From an uncultured Ruminococcus sp. (GTDB taxonomy: Bacteria; Bacillota; Clostridia; Oscillospirales; CAG-272), in NCBI GenBank assembly GCA_902791785.1, contig CADAXH010000001.1, positions 1-39,222 on the forward strand: a stretch of DNA of 39,222 nt. Reading direction: 5' to 3'. Positions within the stretch are counted from its first letter, which is position 1. Each line of letters opens with the position of its first letter. The translations under genes and the position numbers were made by a program. Below the pieces are notes generated by a model. The model searched no databases, was not told the DNA's origin, and saw nothing but the letters and a program-made list of their open reading frames with translations. Of this stretch, positions 1-7,891 are shown piece by piece.

Positions 1-38
1 AGACTTTCAAATCAAAAACAAATTAAAGGCGGACTATT

Positions 39-1937
39 ATGGAAAAAATAAGAATACAAGACGATTTGTACAACTATGTAAACCAGGAATGGCTCGAAAC
101 AGCAGTTATTCCTGACGGCATGCCGGCTACGGGCGGATTCAACACACTCAATGAAAAAGTTGAGAGTGACCTGATTAATGATTTCAACGAGATGATCAAA
201 TCAGGCTCATATGAAAATGATCATATCAGATACGCATGCAAACTCTTCTCTCTTTTCAAGGACACCAAAAGGCGCAACAGAGAAAAAATGCGCCCCGCAA
301 TGAAATATCTGAATAAAATAAATAAGATTCAGAACATGACGAGTTTCAACAGAAACCTGAAGGACCTTGTCCTGAACAAGTTGCCTCTGCCTTTTGATCT
401 GGACGTGACGGCGGATCTCAAGAATTCAGTAAACAACTGTCTTCTTCTCAATTCTCCTTCAACTATCCTTCCGGATTCATCCTATTACAAACCGGAAATG
501 GAACAGCAGAAGCAAATGATGCTCGGACTCTGGTCAAACATGGCAAAAATGATATTGGCCGAAACAAAACTCACCCCGGAAGAGCAGGAAGTATATCTGT
601 CCGACACACTTAAATTCGACGCACTAATCGGACCAGTTGTGCTAAGCCATGAAGACATGAGCGACTATGTCAAACTGTTCAATCACGTAAAGACAAGAAC
701 GGTATCCAGCATGGTTAAACCGGTCAAATTCAGAAAGCTTCTGACAGACCTGTTCGGAACAGTGCCTGAAGATGTTGTCGTTACGGATCTGAAGTATTTC
801 AAGGAATTCAAAAACATATTCAATGAAGAGAACTTCGAAATGTACAGACACTGGGCATATGTGATTGCTCTTCTTCAGTCCACAAGTTTCCTCAGTGAGC
901 ACCTGAGAGAAGTGGGAAGCATGTTCCGCAACGCCCTGATGGGAATTGACAAGGCTATGCCTCTTGAGAAATTCGCTTATAACGTAACAGCTGAAATATA
1001 TTCTGAACCTGTAGGTTTGTACTACGGAAAGAAATATTTCGGATATGAAGCAAGAAAAGACATTGAGTCAATTGCAAATGATATCATCAAGCAGTACATT
1101 GTCAGAGTCAACAACAGCGACATTCTTTCCGAAGAAACAAAGAAAAAAGCAGTTCTGAAACTTGAAAAGATCAATGTCAAGATGGGATTCCCGGACAATG
1201 TAGACAAGGTCTATGACTCCTATGTCTTTGATGACAGTACTTCTCTTCTTGATGTTGTCGTAAAAACCAGAAGACTTTTTACTGAACACGAATTTTCAAA
1301 ACTGTACGAAAAAGTTGACAAGAAGAAATGGCACATGGGCGGACACATCGTCAATGCAATGTACAATCCGACAGACAATGACATAACATTCCCTGCCGCT
1401 ATTCTTCAGCCGCCTTTCTATTCAATAAAGCAGTCCAGAAGTGCTAACCTGGGCGGCATCGGTGCCGTAATAGGCCATGAGATTTCCCATGCGTTTGACA
1501 ACAACGGCGCAAAATGCGATGAAAACGGATGTCTGAACAACTGGTGGACAAAAGAAGACTTCAAAAAATTCAAAGCTCGTACAAAAGACATGATAAAGGA
1601 ATTTGAAGGAATCGAGCTCCCGTGGGGCAAAGTAAACAGTTCATTCATAGTCAGCGAAAACATCGCCGACAACGGAGGCATGGCAGTCACTCTCGATCTG
1701 ATGAAAAAACTAAAGAATGCTTCCTACGAAGACTACTTTATAACCTGGGCAAAAGTATGGTGTATGAAGGCAAAGCCTGAATACCTGCAGCTTCTGCTTA
1801 CAGTTGACGTTCATGCGCCTAACATACTCAGAGCAAATATGCCTCCGAGAAACTTCCCTGAATGGTACGATACATTCAAGGTTTCAAACAAAGACAAAAT
1901 GTATATTTCCCCAAAGAAACGAGTTGTTATCTGGTAA
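39..1937 (+). CDS. pepO: M13 family zinc metallopeptidase (neprilysin/PepO-like)
   Basis: 632-residue zinc endopeptidase of the M13 (neprilysin, PepO) family, which cleaves oligopeptides. The zinc motif HEISH is at residues 480-484 and the second zinc-ligand motif ENIAD, with the third ligand Glu540, at 540-544. The substrate-binding NAxY-type motif (NAMYNP) precedes them, and the C-terminus ends in the family-typical Trp. The N-terminus begins directly with the DDLYNYVNQEW block that opens the peptidase domain, so there is no signal peptide or membrane anchor and the enzyme should be cytoplasmic, as bacterial PepO proteins often are. The ATG has an AAAGGCGG ribosome-binding site a few bases upstream. 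It stands alone and ends at a strong bidirectional terminator. Family assignment is very secure; substrate is unknown. Confidence 0.96.
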   Translation: MEKIRIQDDLYNYVNQEWLETAVIPDGMPATGGFNTLNEKVESDLINDFNEMIKSGSYENDHIRYACKLFSLFKDTKRRNREKMRPAMKYLNKINKIQNMTSFNRNLKDLVLNKLPLPFDLDVTADLKNSVNNCLLLNSPSTILPDSSYYKPEMEQQKQMMLGLWSNMAKMILAETKLTPEEQEVYLSDTLKFDALIGPVVLSHEDMSDYVKLFNHVKTRTVSSMVKPVKFRKLLTDLFGTVPEDVVVTDLKYFKEFKNIFNEENFEMYRHWAYVIALLQSTSFLSEHLREVGSMFRNALMGIDKAMPLEKFAYNVTAEIYSEPVGLYYGKKYFGYEARKDIESIANDIIKQYIVRVNNSDILSEETKKKAVLKLEKINVKMGFPDNVDKVYDSYVFDDSTSLLDVVVKTRRLFTEHEFSKLYEKVDKKKWHMGGHIVNAMYNPTDNDITFPAAILQPPFYSIKQSRSANLGGIGAVIGHEISHAFDNNGAKCDENGCLNNWWTKEDFKKFKARTKDMIKEFEGIELPWGKVNSSFIVSENIADNGGMAVTLDLMKKLKNASYEDYFITWAKVWCMKAKPEYLQLLLTVDVHAPNILRANMPPRNFPEWYDTFKVSNKDKMYISPKKRVVIW

Positions 1938-1975
1938 AAAAAGCGAGCCGTCTGACCGACGGCTCACTTTTTTTT
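1936..1975. terminator. Bidirectional intrinsic terminator
   Basis: A perfect 8-bp stem (1945-1952 with 1958-1965) and 5-base loop are flanked by seven A on the left (1936-1942) and eight T on the right (1968-1975). The hairpin works as a Rho-independent terminator from both sides, ending the peptidase on the plus strand and the TetR gene on the minus strand. Its A/T flanks also pair beyond a single mismatch. The TetR stop codon (1974-1976) lies inside the T-run and the peptidase stop overlaps the A-run. Confidence 0.93.
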
Positions 1976-2552
1976 ACTGGCTTACCAGATGACTCTCTAC
2001 ACCTTTTAAGAACAAATCGCTTATTACCATGGCAAGTTTTTCAATCGGCTCAGTCCTTCCTGTCTGAAGCCATTCCTGGTACACATTAAGCATTCCGGAA
2101 ATTGAATAATCTACGATAACATTCAATTCATATTCGTTGTAATTGCTTTTGCTCTTGAGTACTTTTTTAGTTTGCTCTTTCAGATATCCTACAATTTTGG
2201 ACATCAGATGCGAATTCAGATCAGAAGACAGTATTTTTTTGTAGAACTGATAATCCGAGTCCAGAAGCGAAGTAAGTCTGATCAGAACGTTATAGGGGTT
2301 ATTCATCTCATTGTTCACGTTCAGACCCTTTATTTCAGCTTTGAAGGTCATGAACAGCTCTTCTTCAATTTCACTTATTATCTCGTGAATTCCGGAGTAA
2401 TTGTTGTAGAAAGTCTTTCTGTTAATGTCTGCTTCCCTGGAAATCTCGGTTATTGTAATATCATTGACGTTTTTCCTTATAAGCAAATCAATAAATGCAT
2501 TCTTTATCGCTCTTTTGGTTTTTAATGTTCTCTTGTCTGTTTTCTTTTCCAT
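1974..2552 (-). CDS. TetR/AcrR family transcriptional regulator
   Basis: 192-residue one-component regulator. Residues about 10-57 form the TetR-type three-helix DNA-binding domain, with the recognition helix in the IN-RKTFYNNY stretch. The rest is an all-helical ligand-binding and dimerisation domain of unknown specificity, resembling TetR members with a DhaS-like C-terminus. An AAGGTG ribosome-binding site precedes the ATG. The gene diverges from a DegV fatty-acid-binding gene with overlapping -10 boxes and several short inverted repeats between them. Autoregulation and control of that neighbour are therefore likely, but this is inferred from layout only. Confidence 0.9.
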   Translation of the reverse strand: MEKKTDKRTLKTKRAIKNAFIDLLIRKNVNDITITEISREADINRKTFYNNYSGIHEIISEIEEELFMTFKAEIKGLNVNNEMNNPYNVLIRLTSLLDSDYQFYKKILSSDLNSHLMSKIVGYLKEQTKKVLKSKSNYNEYELNVIVDYSISGMLNVYQEWLQTGRTEPIEKLAMVISDLFLKGVESHLVSQ

Positions 2553-2628
2553 GCTTCACCTTTTTACACAATTATATGAATTCTTGTTGCTTATTGCCCA
2601 CAATAATATAACATGCCCATAAAATGAA

Positions 2629-2667
2629 CTACGGTTGTAGTATAATACACACATGTGGTTTAGTCAA
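2629..2667. promoter_or_regulatory. Overlapping divergent promoters with candidate TetR operators
   Basis: On the minus strand, -35 TTGACT (2662-2667) and -10 TATACT (2639-2644) are separated by exactly 17 bp and point into the TetR gene. On the plus strand, a consensus -10 TATAAT at 2641-2646 points to the DegV gene; its -35 is poor. The two -10 elements overlap by four bases. Two palindromes sit here: CACATGTG (2650-2657), inside the minus-strand spacer, and ACTAC-N4-GTAGT (2628-2641), abutting the plus -10. A repressor bound here would block both directions. Operator identity is inferred. Confidence 0.7.
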
Positions 2668-2695
2668 CACAAATTATTGATTGAGAGAGGTTTTT

Positions 2696-3565
2696 ATGCT
2701 AACTCTATTTTGCGATTCCGATATGGACATGACTCCGGAGAGCTGTAAAGAATATGGATATAAAATGATAAGTATGCCTTACAGTGTAGACGGCAAAACC
2801 GTATACCCCTATGAAGACTACGATGTTTTTGACTCAAAGGCATTCTACGACACACTGAGAGCCGGTTCAATACCGACAACAAGTGCCATTTCGGAAGTAA
2901 AATACAAAGAATATTTTGAACCTGAATTTGCTGCCGGAAATGATATTCTCTATGTTCACTTCTCCGCTGCCATGACAATGACTTTTGACAACATGCACAG
3001 AGCGGTGGATGAATTGAAAGAGGCATATCCTGACAGGAAATTTTACGAAATTGATACAAAAGGAATAACAATACTGAGCAACCTGATTGCCAAGGAAGTC
3101 GGCAGATTGTTCAAAGAAGGAAAAACACTCGAGTATATCCTTGACTGGGCAAAAACTGAAGTTGACCATTATGCAGTATATTTCTTTGCGGATGATCTCA
3201 AGTTCTTCAAAAAGAGCGGCAGAGTAAGCGGACTGTCGGCTGCCATGGGCACTATGATTGGAATCAGACCAATCATAAACATGGACGCGAGCGGAAAGAT
3301 GGACAGCGTCGGAAAAGAAGTCGGACGCGCAAAAGCTCTGAAGCATCTCATTGACACCGTAAAAGAAATCGGTGATCATCCACAGGACTACAAGATTATA
3401 ATAGGTCACACAGATGCGCTTGAACTTGCAGAAACACTTGCAACAATGCTTAAAACTGAATTTGGTGATAACATAGATTATGACATAGTCGTGACAAACC
3501 CTACAACAGGTTCTCACTGCGGTCCGAATTCGGCAGGAATTGCATTCCATTCAAAACACAGATAA
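2696..3565 (+). CDS. degV: DegV family protein (FakB-like fatty-acid-binding protein)
   Basis: 289-residue DegV-fold protein. Members (FakB) bind a fatty acid and present it to the FakA kinase for phosphorylation and use in phospholipid synthesis. The N-terminus has the CDSDMDMT block equivalent to the usual DSxxDL opening. The threonine-rich PTTSAIS segment and GIRPII segment are typical fatty-acid-site elements. I start at the ATG at 2696, which follows a GAGAGAGG ribosome-binding site; the in-frame TTG at 2681 would start upstream of that site. No FakA gene is in the window. The divergent TetR gene suggests lipid or small-molecule responsive control. The ligand cannot be read from sequence. 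Confidence 0.92.
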   Translation: MLTLFCDSDMDMTPESCKEYGYKMISMPYSVDGKTVYPYEDYDVFDSKAFYDTLRAGSIPTTSAISEVKYKEYFEPEFAAGNDILYVHFSAAMTMTFDNMHRAVDELKEAYPDRKFYEIDTKGITILSNLIAKEVGRLFKEGKTLEYILDWAKTEVDHYAVYFFADDLKFFKKSGRVSGLSAAMGTMIGIRPIINMDASGKMDSVGKEVGRAKALKHLIDTVKEIGDHPQDYKIIIGHTDALELAETLATMLKTEFGDNIDYDIVVTNPTTGSHCGPNSAGIAFHSKHR

Positions 3566-3576
3566 GTAAAAATATG

Positions 3577-3609
3577 GGTGAGATCAATTCGGTCTCACCT
3601 TTTATTTTG
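3577..3609 (+). terminator. Intrinsic terminator after DegV gene
   Basis: A 9-bp stem (3577-3585 with 3591-3599, one G-T wobble) with loop AATTC is followed by a T-rich run. It lies between the converging DegV gene and the zinc-ribbon gene. On the minus strand the flank is less T-rich, so termination there would be weaker. Confidence 0.85.
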
Positions 3610-3618
3610 TTCTTTCTT

Positions 3619-4500
3619 TTACTCTTCCAGACAATAGTACATGTATTCGCCTATGTCAATTGAACCATCCTGGTATTCTACCTCTATGTATTCGATGTCA
3701 ATGCGCTTGAGATCCTTGCACTGTCCGATCAGTTTTTTGTTCAGCCTGATTCTGTCACCCGGCCCGAAAGGCCCGACAATTTCAACACTGAAAAAAACTG
3801 AGCCTGTCTCTTCGTCTGCAATATCCTCATCATTCCCGTCTGCAAAATACACATTAAATCTTACTGCTTTTATCGTCTTCCCGGTTCTGTTTGTTGCGTT
3901 GAAACTGAAGTATACCTTACCGATTGAATTCTTTGAAAAGCCAAATGAACTGGATCCCATCATTTCTCTCATATCAACCGCATGATCACTGCACCTGTTT
4001 GTGTTTTCTTCCACTTCTTTGAAGCATCCCTGTACAACACAGGTGTGCTCAATGCAGTATTCTCCGCCTTCTATACGAAGATTTTCACAATAATAATCCT
4101 TGCACTTATGAGAGTCGCAGTAATGGTTGTTTCTGCCTTTTGAATTAAGGCATCCATCGACTTCACAGGTGTGCTTTTTGCAATACTCTCCACCTTCAAC
4201 TCTTTCGTATTCACATTTGTTGAATCGACACTTGTCTTTGTTCTGAACGCCATTCATTATTCCCGCAATACTACCGAAAGCTATGGATGCAAGAAAAAAA
4301 GCAACAACAATAATTTCCACTAAAGGCGGAACTTTTCTTTTCTTTTTCTGTCCGAGCATTTCCCGAACCTGACCCTGATCCGCAGGTACCTCGTTATGCT
4401 GCAAAACATCCTTTTTGTCTCTGACTATTTTGGCTCCGCAGTTTGGACAGAGTATTGCATCGTCGTCAACTATCTTTTTTCCGCATTTGATGCAAACCAT
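3619..4500 (-). CDS. Membrane protein with zinc ribbon and four tandem C-x4-C-x10-C-x2-H repeats
   Basis: 293-residue protein I cannot assign to a named family. Residues 3-21 form a CxxC...CxxC zinc ribbon. A basic QKKKRK stretch (51-56) precedes one membrane segment at about 58-82. Four consecutive Cys/His units follow with an exact 21-residue period: C91-C96-C107-H110, C112-C117-C128-H131, C133-C138-C149-H152 and C154-C159-C170-H173. Each has the spacing C-x4-C-x10-C-x2-H, so each could bind one zinc. The C-terminal 110 residues alternate hydrophobic and polar positions like a beta-sandwich. Topology would put the first ribbon inside the cell and the repeats outside. AAAGGA precedes the ATG. 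Function unknown. Confidence 0.85.
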   Translation of the reverse strand: MVCIKCGKKIVDDDAILCPNCGAKIVRDKKDVLQHNEVPADQGQVREMLGQKKKRKVPPLVEIIVVAFFLASIAFGSIAGIMNGVQNKDKCRFNKCEYERVEGGEYCKKHTCEVDGCLNSKGRNNHYCDSHKCKDYYCENLRIEGGEYCIEHTCVVQGCFKEVEENTNRCSDHAVDMREMMGSSSFGFSKNSIGKVYFSFNATNRTGKTIKAVRFNVYFADGNDEDIADEETGSVFFSVEIVGPFGPGDRIRLNKKLIGQCKDLKRIDIEYIEVEYQDGSIDIGEYMYYCLEE

Positions 4501-4548
4501 GAGAATGAGTCCTTTCTGAAAAATGAAACATCTTAATTCTTAATTATT

Positions 4549-4576
4549 ATTATATCATATTATTATTTCAATACAA
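4549..4576 (-). promoter_or_regulatory. Promoter of the zinc-repeat membrane protein gene
   Basis: Minus-strand -35 TTGTAT (4571-4576) and consensus -10 TATAAT (4549-4554) are 16 bp apart, and TGA directly before the -10 makes an extended -10 element. It lies about 50 bases upstream of the start codon. Confidence 0.7.
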
Positions 4577-4601
4577 TGTTCAGTTGTGATTGACTTAACG
4601 C

Positions 4602-4634
4602 AAAAAAAAGACACAGAACCATAGTGATTCTGTG
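4602..4634 (-). terminator. Intrinsic terminator of rpsB-tsf
   Basis: On the minus strand a 9-bp stem (4626-4634 with 4612-4620, one wobble) with a 5-base loop is followed by eight T (4602-4609 on the plus strand as A). It begins about 20 bases past the tsf stop codon. Confidence 0.92.
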
Positions 4635-4655
4635 CCCGTGATTGTTTATCCGGAA

Positions 4656-5591
4656 TTATTTATTGAGCAGTTTTGCAACTTCGTCGTCGAGGTTGTCAAC
4701 TCTCTTTTCAATTCCTTCACCCTTATTGTAAATAACAAATCCAGTAATCTTGATGCTGCCGCCGAAAGCCTTAGCTGTCTGCTCAACATATTTACCTACT
4801 GTGAGAGAATCGTCTTTGATGTATGCCTGATCAACAAGGCAGTTCTCTTCATAGTATTTTCCAAGACGACCAACAGCCATCTTTTCGATGATTGCTTCAG
4901 GCTTGCTTGCGTTCTTAGGATCGTTCTTGATCTGTTCAGAAATGATTTCCTTTTCCTGTGCAATAACAGAAGCGGGAACTGAATCTCTGTCAAGATAAGG
5001 AGTTGTTGAGAAAGCGCCGAGCTGGAGTGCGATATTCTTAGCGAATTCAGCAAATCCAGGATTGCTCTTTGCCTTTTCATCAGCATCGAATTTAACGATA
5101 ACGCCTGTTGCACCATTTCCGTGAACATAAGTTGTTGTTGTTCCTTCAACTACTACAAAACGTCTTACGTCGATCTTTTCTTTTATTGTGAAGATCATGT
5201 CTTTAACTTTTTCTTCAACAGTGAATTCTGTTCCATCAAACTTCTCTGTTTTGAGAACGTCGATGTCAGCAGGATTATTCTCGAGTATTGTACGGAGAAG
5301 ACCATTTACAAATTCAACAAAAGTAGCGTTCTTTGCAACGAAGTCTGTCTCTGAGTTAACTTCAACCATAGCAACCTTGTCGCCCTTAGACATGACAGCA
5401 ACAAGTCCGTCTGCTGCAACTCTGTCAGCTTTCTTAGCAGCTACAGCCAGACCTTTTTCTCTGAGAATTACAATTGCAGCTTCTTCATCGCCGTTTGTTT
5501 CAACAAGAGCTCTTTTGCAGTCCATAAGACCAGCACCTGTTTTGTCTCTAAGTGCGCCAACCATAGCGGCTGTGATTTTTACATCTGCCAT
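4656..5591 (-). CDS. tsf: Elongation factor Ts
   Basis: 311-residue guanine-nucleotide exchange factor that regenerates EF-Tu-GTP in translation. The N-terminal UBA-like domain (MADVKITAAMVGALRDKTGA) is followed by the nucleotide-exchange signature TDFVAKN and the two core domains typical of the longer bacterial form. I start at the ATG at 5591, eight bases after a GGAGG site; an in-frame TTG 15 bases upstream lies inside that ribosome-binding site and is rejected. The gene follows rpsB after 26 bases, the conserved bacterial order, and a terminator ends the pair. Confidence 0.98.
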   Translation of the reverse strand: MADVKITAAMVGALRDKTGAGLMDCKRALVETNGDEEAAIVILREKGLAVAAKKADRVAADGLVAVMSKGDKVAMVEVNSETDFVAKNATFVEFVNGLLRTILENNPADIDVLKTEKFDGTEFTVEEKVKDMIFTIKEKIDVRRFVVVEGTTTTYVHGNGATGVIVKFDADEKAKSNPGFAEFAKNIALQLGAFSTTPYLDRDSVPASVIAQEKEIISEQIKNDPKNASKPEAIIEKMAVGRLGKYYEENCLVDQAYIKDDSLTVGKYVEQTAKAFGGSIKITGFVIYNKGEGIEKRVDNLDDEVAKLLNK

Positions 5592-5617
5592 TTTATATTC
5601 CTCCAATTAGTTTTGAA

Positions 5618-6394
5618 TTATTCAGCTGCTTCTTCAGCTGCTTTTTCTGCCTCAGCTTCTTCTGCTGTTACAACTTCTTCTGTTTCAGCATCTTCAGCCG
5701 GAGTGTTCTGTTCGCCCTGTCTGCCTTCAATTACTGCATCAGCAAGAACAGAAGCAATGAGCTTGACGGCACGGATAGCGTCGTCGTTTCCAGGGATTAC
5801 ATAGTCTGCATCGTCAGGATCGCAGTTTGTATCAACGATAGCGATTACCGGAATTCCGAGTTTCTTAGCTTCGAGAACTGCATTGTGTTCCTTGTGAGGG
5901 TCAACTATGAAAATTGCCTGAGGAAGACCCGGCATTGTCTTGATACCGCCGAGGTTGCGTTCGAGATCTGATTTCTCTTTGAGGAGCTGAGCTACTTCTT
6001 TCTTTGGAAGCAGTGCAAATGTTCCGTCTTCTTCCATCTTTTCAAGAGCTTCAAGACGTGTGATGCTCTTCTTGATTGTCTGATAGTTTGTGAGCATACC
6101 GCCGAGCCAACGTGTATTTACATAATACATTCCGCAGCGTTCTGCTTCTTCTTTAACAGCATCAGAAGCCTGTTTCTTTGTTCCTACAAAGAGAAGGTTT
6201 CCGCCGTCTGTTGAGAGTTCTCTGACAAAACTGTAAGCTTCTTCAATTTTGGCAGCACTCTTTTCGAGGTTGATGATGTAAATTCCATTTCTTTCGGTGA
6301 AGATATATTCCTGCATTTTAGGATTCCATCTTCTTGTGTGGTGTCCGAAATGTACACCTGCTTCAAGCAACTGCTTGAGTGATACTACTGACAT
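5618..6394 (-). CDS. rpsB: 30S ribosomal protein S2
   Basis: 258-residue small-subunit protein S2. The start MSVVSLKQLLEAGVHFGHHT and the NPKMQEYIFTERNGIYIINL block are diagnostic. I start at the ATG at 6394 behind AAAGGAG, not at the upstream in-frame start. The last 40 residues are an acidic Ala/Glu-rich tail, a common lineage-specific extension of S2. The gene has its own promoter and a leader of about 120 bases with a stable hairpin, so autoregulation by S2 is plausible. It is co-transcribed with tsf. Confidence 0.98.
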   Translation of the reverse strand: MSVVSLKQLLEAGVHFGHHTRRWNPKMQEYIFTERNGIYIINLEKSAAKIEEAYSFVRELSTDGGNLLFVGTKKQASDAVKEEAERCGMYYVNTRWLGGMLTNYQTIKKSITRLEALEKMEEDGTFALLPKKEVAQLLKEKSDLERNLGGIKTMPGLPQAIFIVDPHKEHNAVLEAKKLGIPVIAIVDTNCDPDDADYVIPGNDDAIRAVKLIASVLADAVIEGRQGEQNTPAEDAETEEVVTAEEAEAEKAAEEAAE

Positions 6395-6517
6395 AATATC
6401 TTTCTCCTTTAATTTTGGTTTTTTCCTCCACAATTTGTTTTCCTATATCTGCAAACTCAATTGAGCACCGGGCAGATATACAGACTGTGTGTGAAGTGAC
6501 TTCCGTCTCGCGAAAGC
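6395..6517 (-). promoter_or_regulatory. Structured rpsB 5' leader
   Basis: Between the predicted start site and the S2 ATG lie about 123 bases. A perfect 9-bp helix (6472-6480 with 6444-6452) encloses a 19-base loop that contains the palindrome CTCAATTGAG (6456-6465). Upstream of it, a second region has TGAC/GTCA arms around two CGG-containing segments. No U-tract follows the main hairpin, so any control would act on translation or RNA stability rather than by termination. Ribosomal-protein leaders often bind their own product. That this one does so is inference, and I cannot match it to a named RNA family by eye. Confidence 0.5.
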
Positions 6518-6523
6518 CGTGTC

Positions 6524-6552
6524 ATTTTATCATAAATAATTGCGACACGCAA
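6524..6552 (-). promoter_or_regulatory. rpsB-tsf promoter
   Basis: Minus-strand -35 TTGCGT (6547-6552) and -10 TAAAAT (6524-6529) are 17 bp apart, with TGA before the -10 (extended -10). It starts 22 bases beyond the stop codon of the upstream methyltransferase gene. Confidence 0.75.
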
Positions 6553-6573
6553 TATATATTTTATTATTTTTCT

Positions 6574-7176
6574 TTAGTTTTTGTTATTTTTTTGTTTTTT
6601 TCCCACAACCTGGTACATTTTCTCATTTGAAACAGCCGTTGTGACATGCAAATAATTGCCAACAATGACAGACAATTCATCAACCGGAAGCAAATCAACG
6701 AAAAGACTGTTGTCAATGCTTCCGTGGTGCGAGTTGATTTTTTCTCTGCTCATACCATGGGCAATCGTCAGACTTCCACCAGGCTTCAGGCATGAAGACA
6801 GATTCTCTATCAGTTTTTCCGGGTCAGCAAAATGAGGAAAAGCATTATATACAACTATGTTGTCATATGTATTTTCGAAATTGTGGATGACAGCATCATC
6901 GCAAATGAATTTTATGTTATGACCATTGAATTTGTCCCTGGCAATCCTAATCATTTCCGGAGATAAATCTATTGCTGTAATTTCCGTAACTCCTCTTTTT
7001 AAATAATACGGAATCAGAACTCCCGTTCCGCATGCCACATCAAGCACCTTGTTTCCTTTTTTTATTCCGGCATTCTCCATGATCAGTCCGACAATTCCGT
7101 CGTCAATTATCATGCCATCATCCCAGTGACCTGCAAGCGAATCAAAAAAGGATTTCACCTTATTTTTATCAATCAT
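6574..7176 (-). CDS. Class I SAM-dependent methyltransferase
   Basis: 200-residue Rossmann-fold methyltransferase. Motif I, VLDVACGTG, is at 44-52, the acidic motif II (AIDLSPEMI) follows, and the motif IV/V region (YNAFPHF...LKPGGSL) is intact. The closest broad type is the UbiE/small-molecule methyltransferase group, but the substrate cannot be told. A GAGGGAG ribosome-binding site precedes the ATG. Only 18 bases separate that start from the terminator of the upstream pilin-like gene, and I see no separate promoter, so transcription probably depends on read-through or on a promoter inside the neighbour. Confidence 0.88.
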   Translation of the reverse strand: MIDKNKVKSFFDSLAGHWDDGMIIDDGIVGLIMENAGIKKGNKVLDVACGTGVLIPYYLKRGVTEITAIDLSPEMIRIARDKFNGHNIKFICDDAVIHNFENTYDNIVVYNAFPHFADPEKLIENLSSCLKPGGSLTIAHGMSREKINSHHGSIDNSLFVDLLPVDELSVIVGNYLHVTTAVSNEKMYQVVGKKQKNNKN

Positions 7177-7193
7177 GTTTACTCCCTCAAAAC

Positions 7194-7214
7194 AAAAAGG
7201 AGGCTTGCGCCTCC
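7194..7214 (-). terminator. Intrinsic terminator of pilin-like gene
   Basis: Minus-strand stem GGAGGC/GCCTCC with a GCAA tetraloop (7199-7214) is followed by five T (7194-7198 on the plus strand as A). It sits just upstream of the ribosome-binding site (7181-7188) of the methyltransferase gene. Confidence 0.9.
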
Positions 7215-7234
7215 CAGTTTTGTGTTGTTAGTTT

Positions 7235-7831
7235 TTATCCCTGTGCTGAGTTGTTAATGGCGTCAAGAATGTCCTTTTCAAGCTGTTCAAGCTGAGCTGA
7301 CAACTGCTTAATGTCATTTGTAGTAGCAAGATTTGAAGTGAACTTGACAACATAAGTCTTAACAATGTTCTCAACTTCTTTCGCAGTAAGGGTGTTGCCT
7401 TCACCCGGAGTGTGCTCCTTAAGAGCATCTTCAACTGCCTTCTGAACGTCTGTTCTTGTCAGGGTAGGCTGAGAAGAAATTGCTGTGTTGACAGCATTGT
7501 TAACAACTACAGTAAGCTTCTGGACCAGTTCGTCAGTGTCTATTGTGACATTTGTCGTGGTGCCTGCTGAAGTACCGAGTGTATCCTTGACTGCATCAGC
7601 AACTGCCTTCGCAATAGCGTCAGAATCCGGTTTCGAGTTTTTAATTACATCTATCAAGTCTTCATTGGATTTGATCATTGCCTCGCATGCTGCCTGCTGT
7701 TTGGCGCTTGCTTCTTTTGCAGATCTGACAACAGATACAAATGTACCAATCATTACGCCTGCAAGTACGGCAATTACAATAACTACAATTATGAGTTGCA
7801 GAAGAGTGAATCCACTTTTCTTTCCTTCCAT
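7235..7831 (-). CDS. Orphan type IV pilin-like protein with Gln at position +5
   Basis: 198-residue prepilin-like protein. The leader MEGKKSG and the following FTLLQ plus hydrophobic helix (residues 8-30) match the type III signal cut by prepilin peptidase after Gly7. The invariant Glu5 of mature pilins is replaced by Gln12 (+5). The rest is not a typical pilin head: it is rich in Ala, Val, Asp and Thr and carries at least three weakly similar amphipathic helices of the form (I/V)xxAVxxAVK, near AIAKAVADAVKD and DVQKAVEDALKE. The start is the ATG at 7831 behind GGAGG; the longer in-frame reading lacks a signal. No pilus assembly ATPase, peptidase or other pilin is in the window. Role unknown, possibly a cell-surface or membrane-anchored protein. 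Confidence 0.82.
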   Translation of the reverse strand: MEGKKSGFTLLQLIIVVIVIAVLAGVMIGTFVSVVRSAKEASAKQQAACEAMIKSNEDLIDVIKNSKPDSDAIAKAVADAVKDTLGTSAGTTTNVTIDTDELVQKLTVVVNNAVNTAISSQPTLTRTDVQKAVEDALKEHTPGEGNTLTAKEVENIVKTYVVKFTSNLATTNDIKQLSAQLEQLEKDILDAINNSAQG

Positions 7832-7891
7832 ATCGTCCTCCAGAAGAATAGTTTTCTTTTTTGCGAACTGGTGAAACATCTACACCATTTC

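Noticed and set aside
2867..3550. 227-codon open frame on the minus strand opposite the DegV gene
   Set aside because: Product is rich in Cys, Phe and Tyr with no domain; DegV on the other strand is a clear family member.
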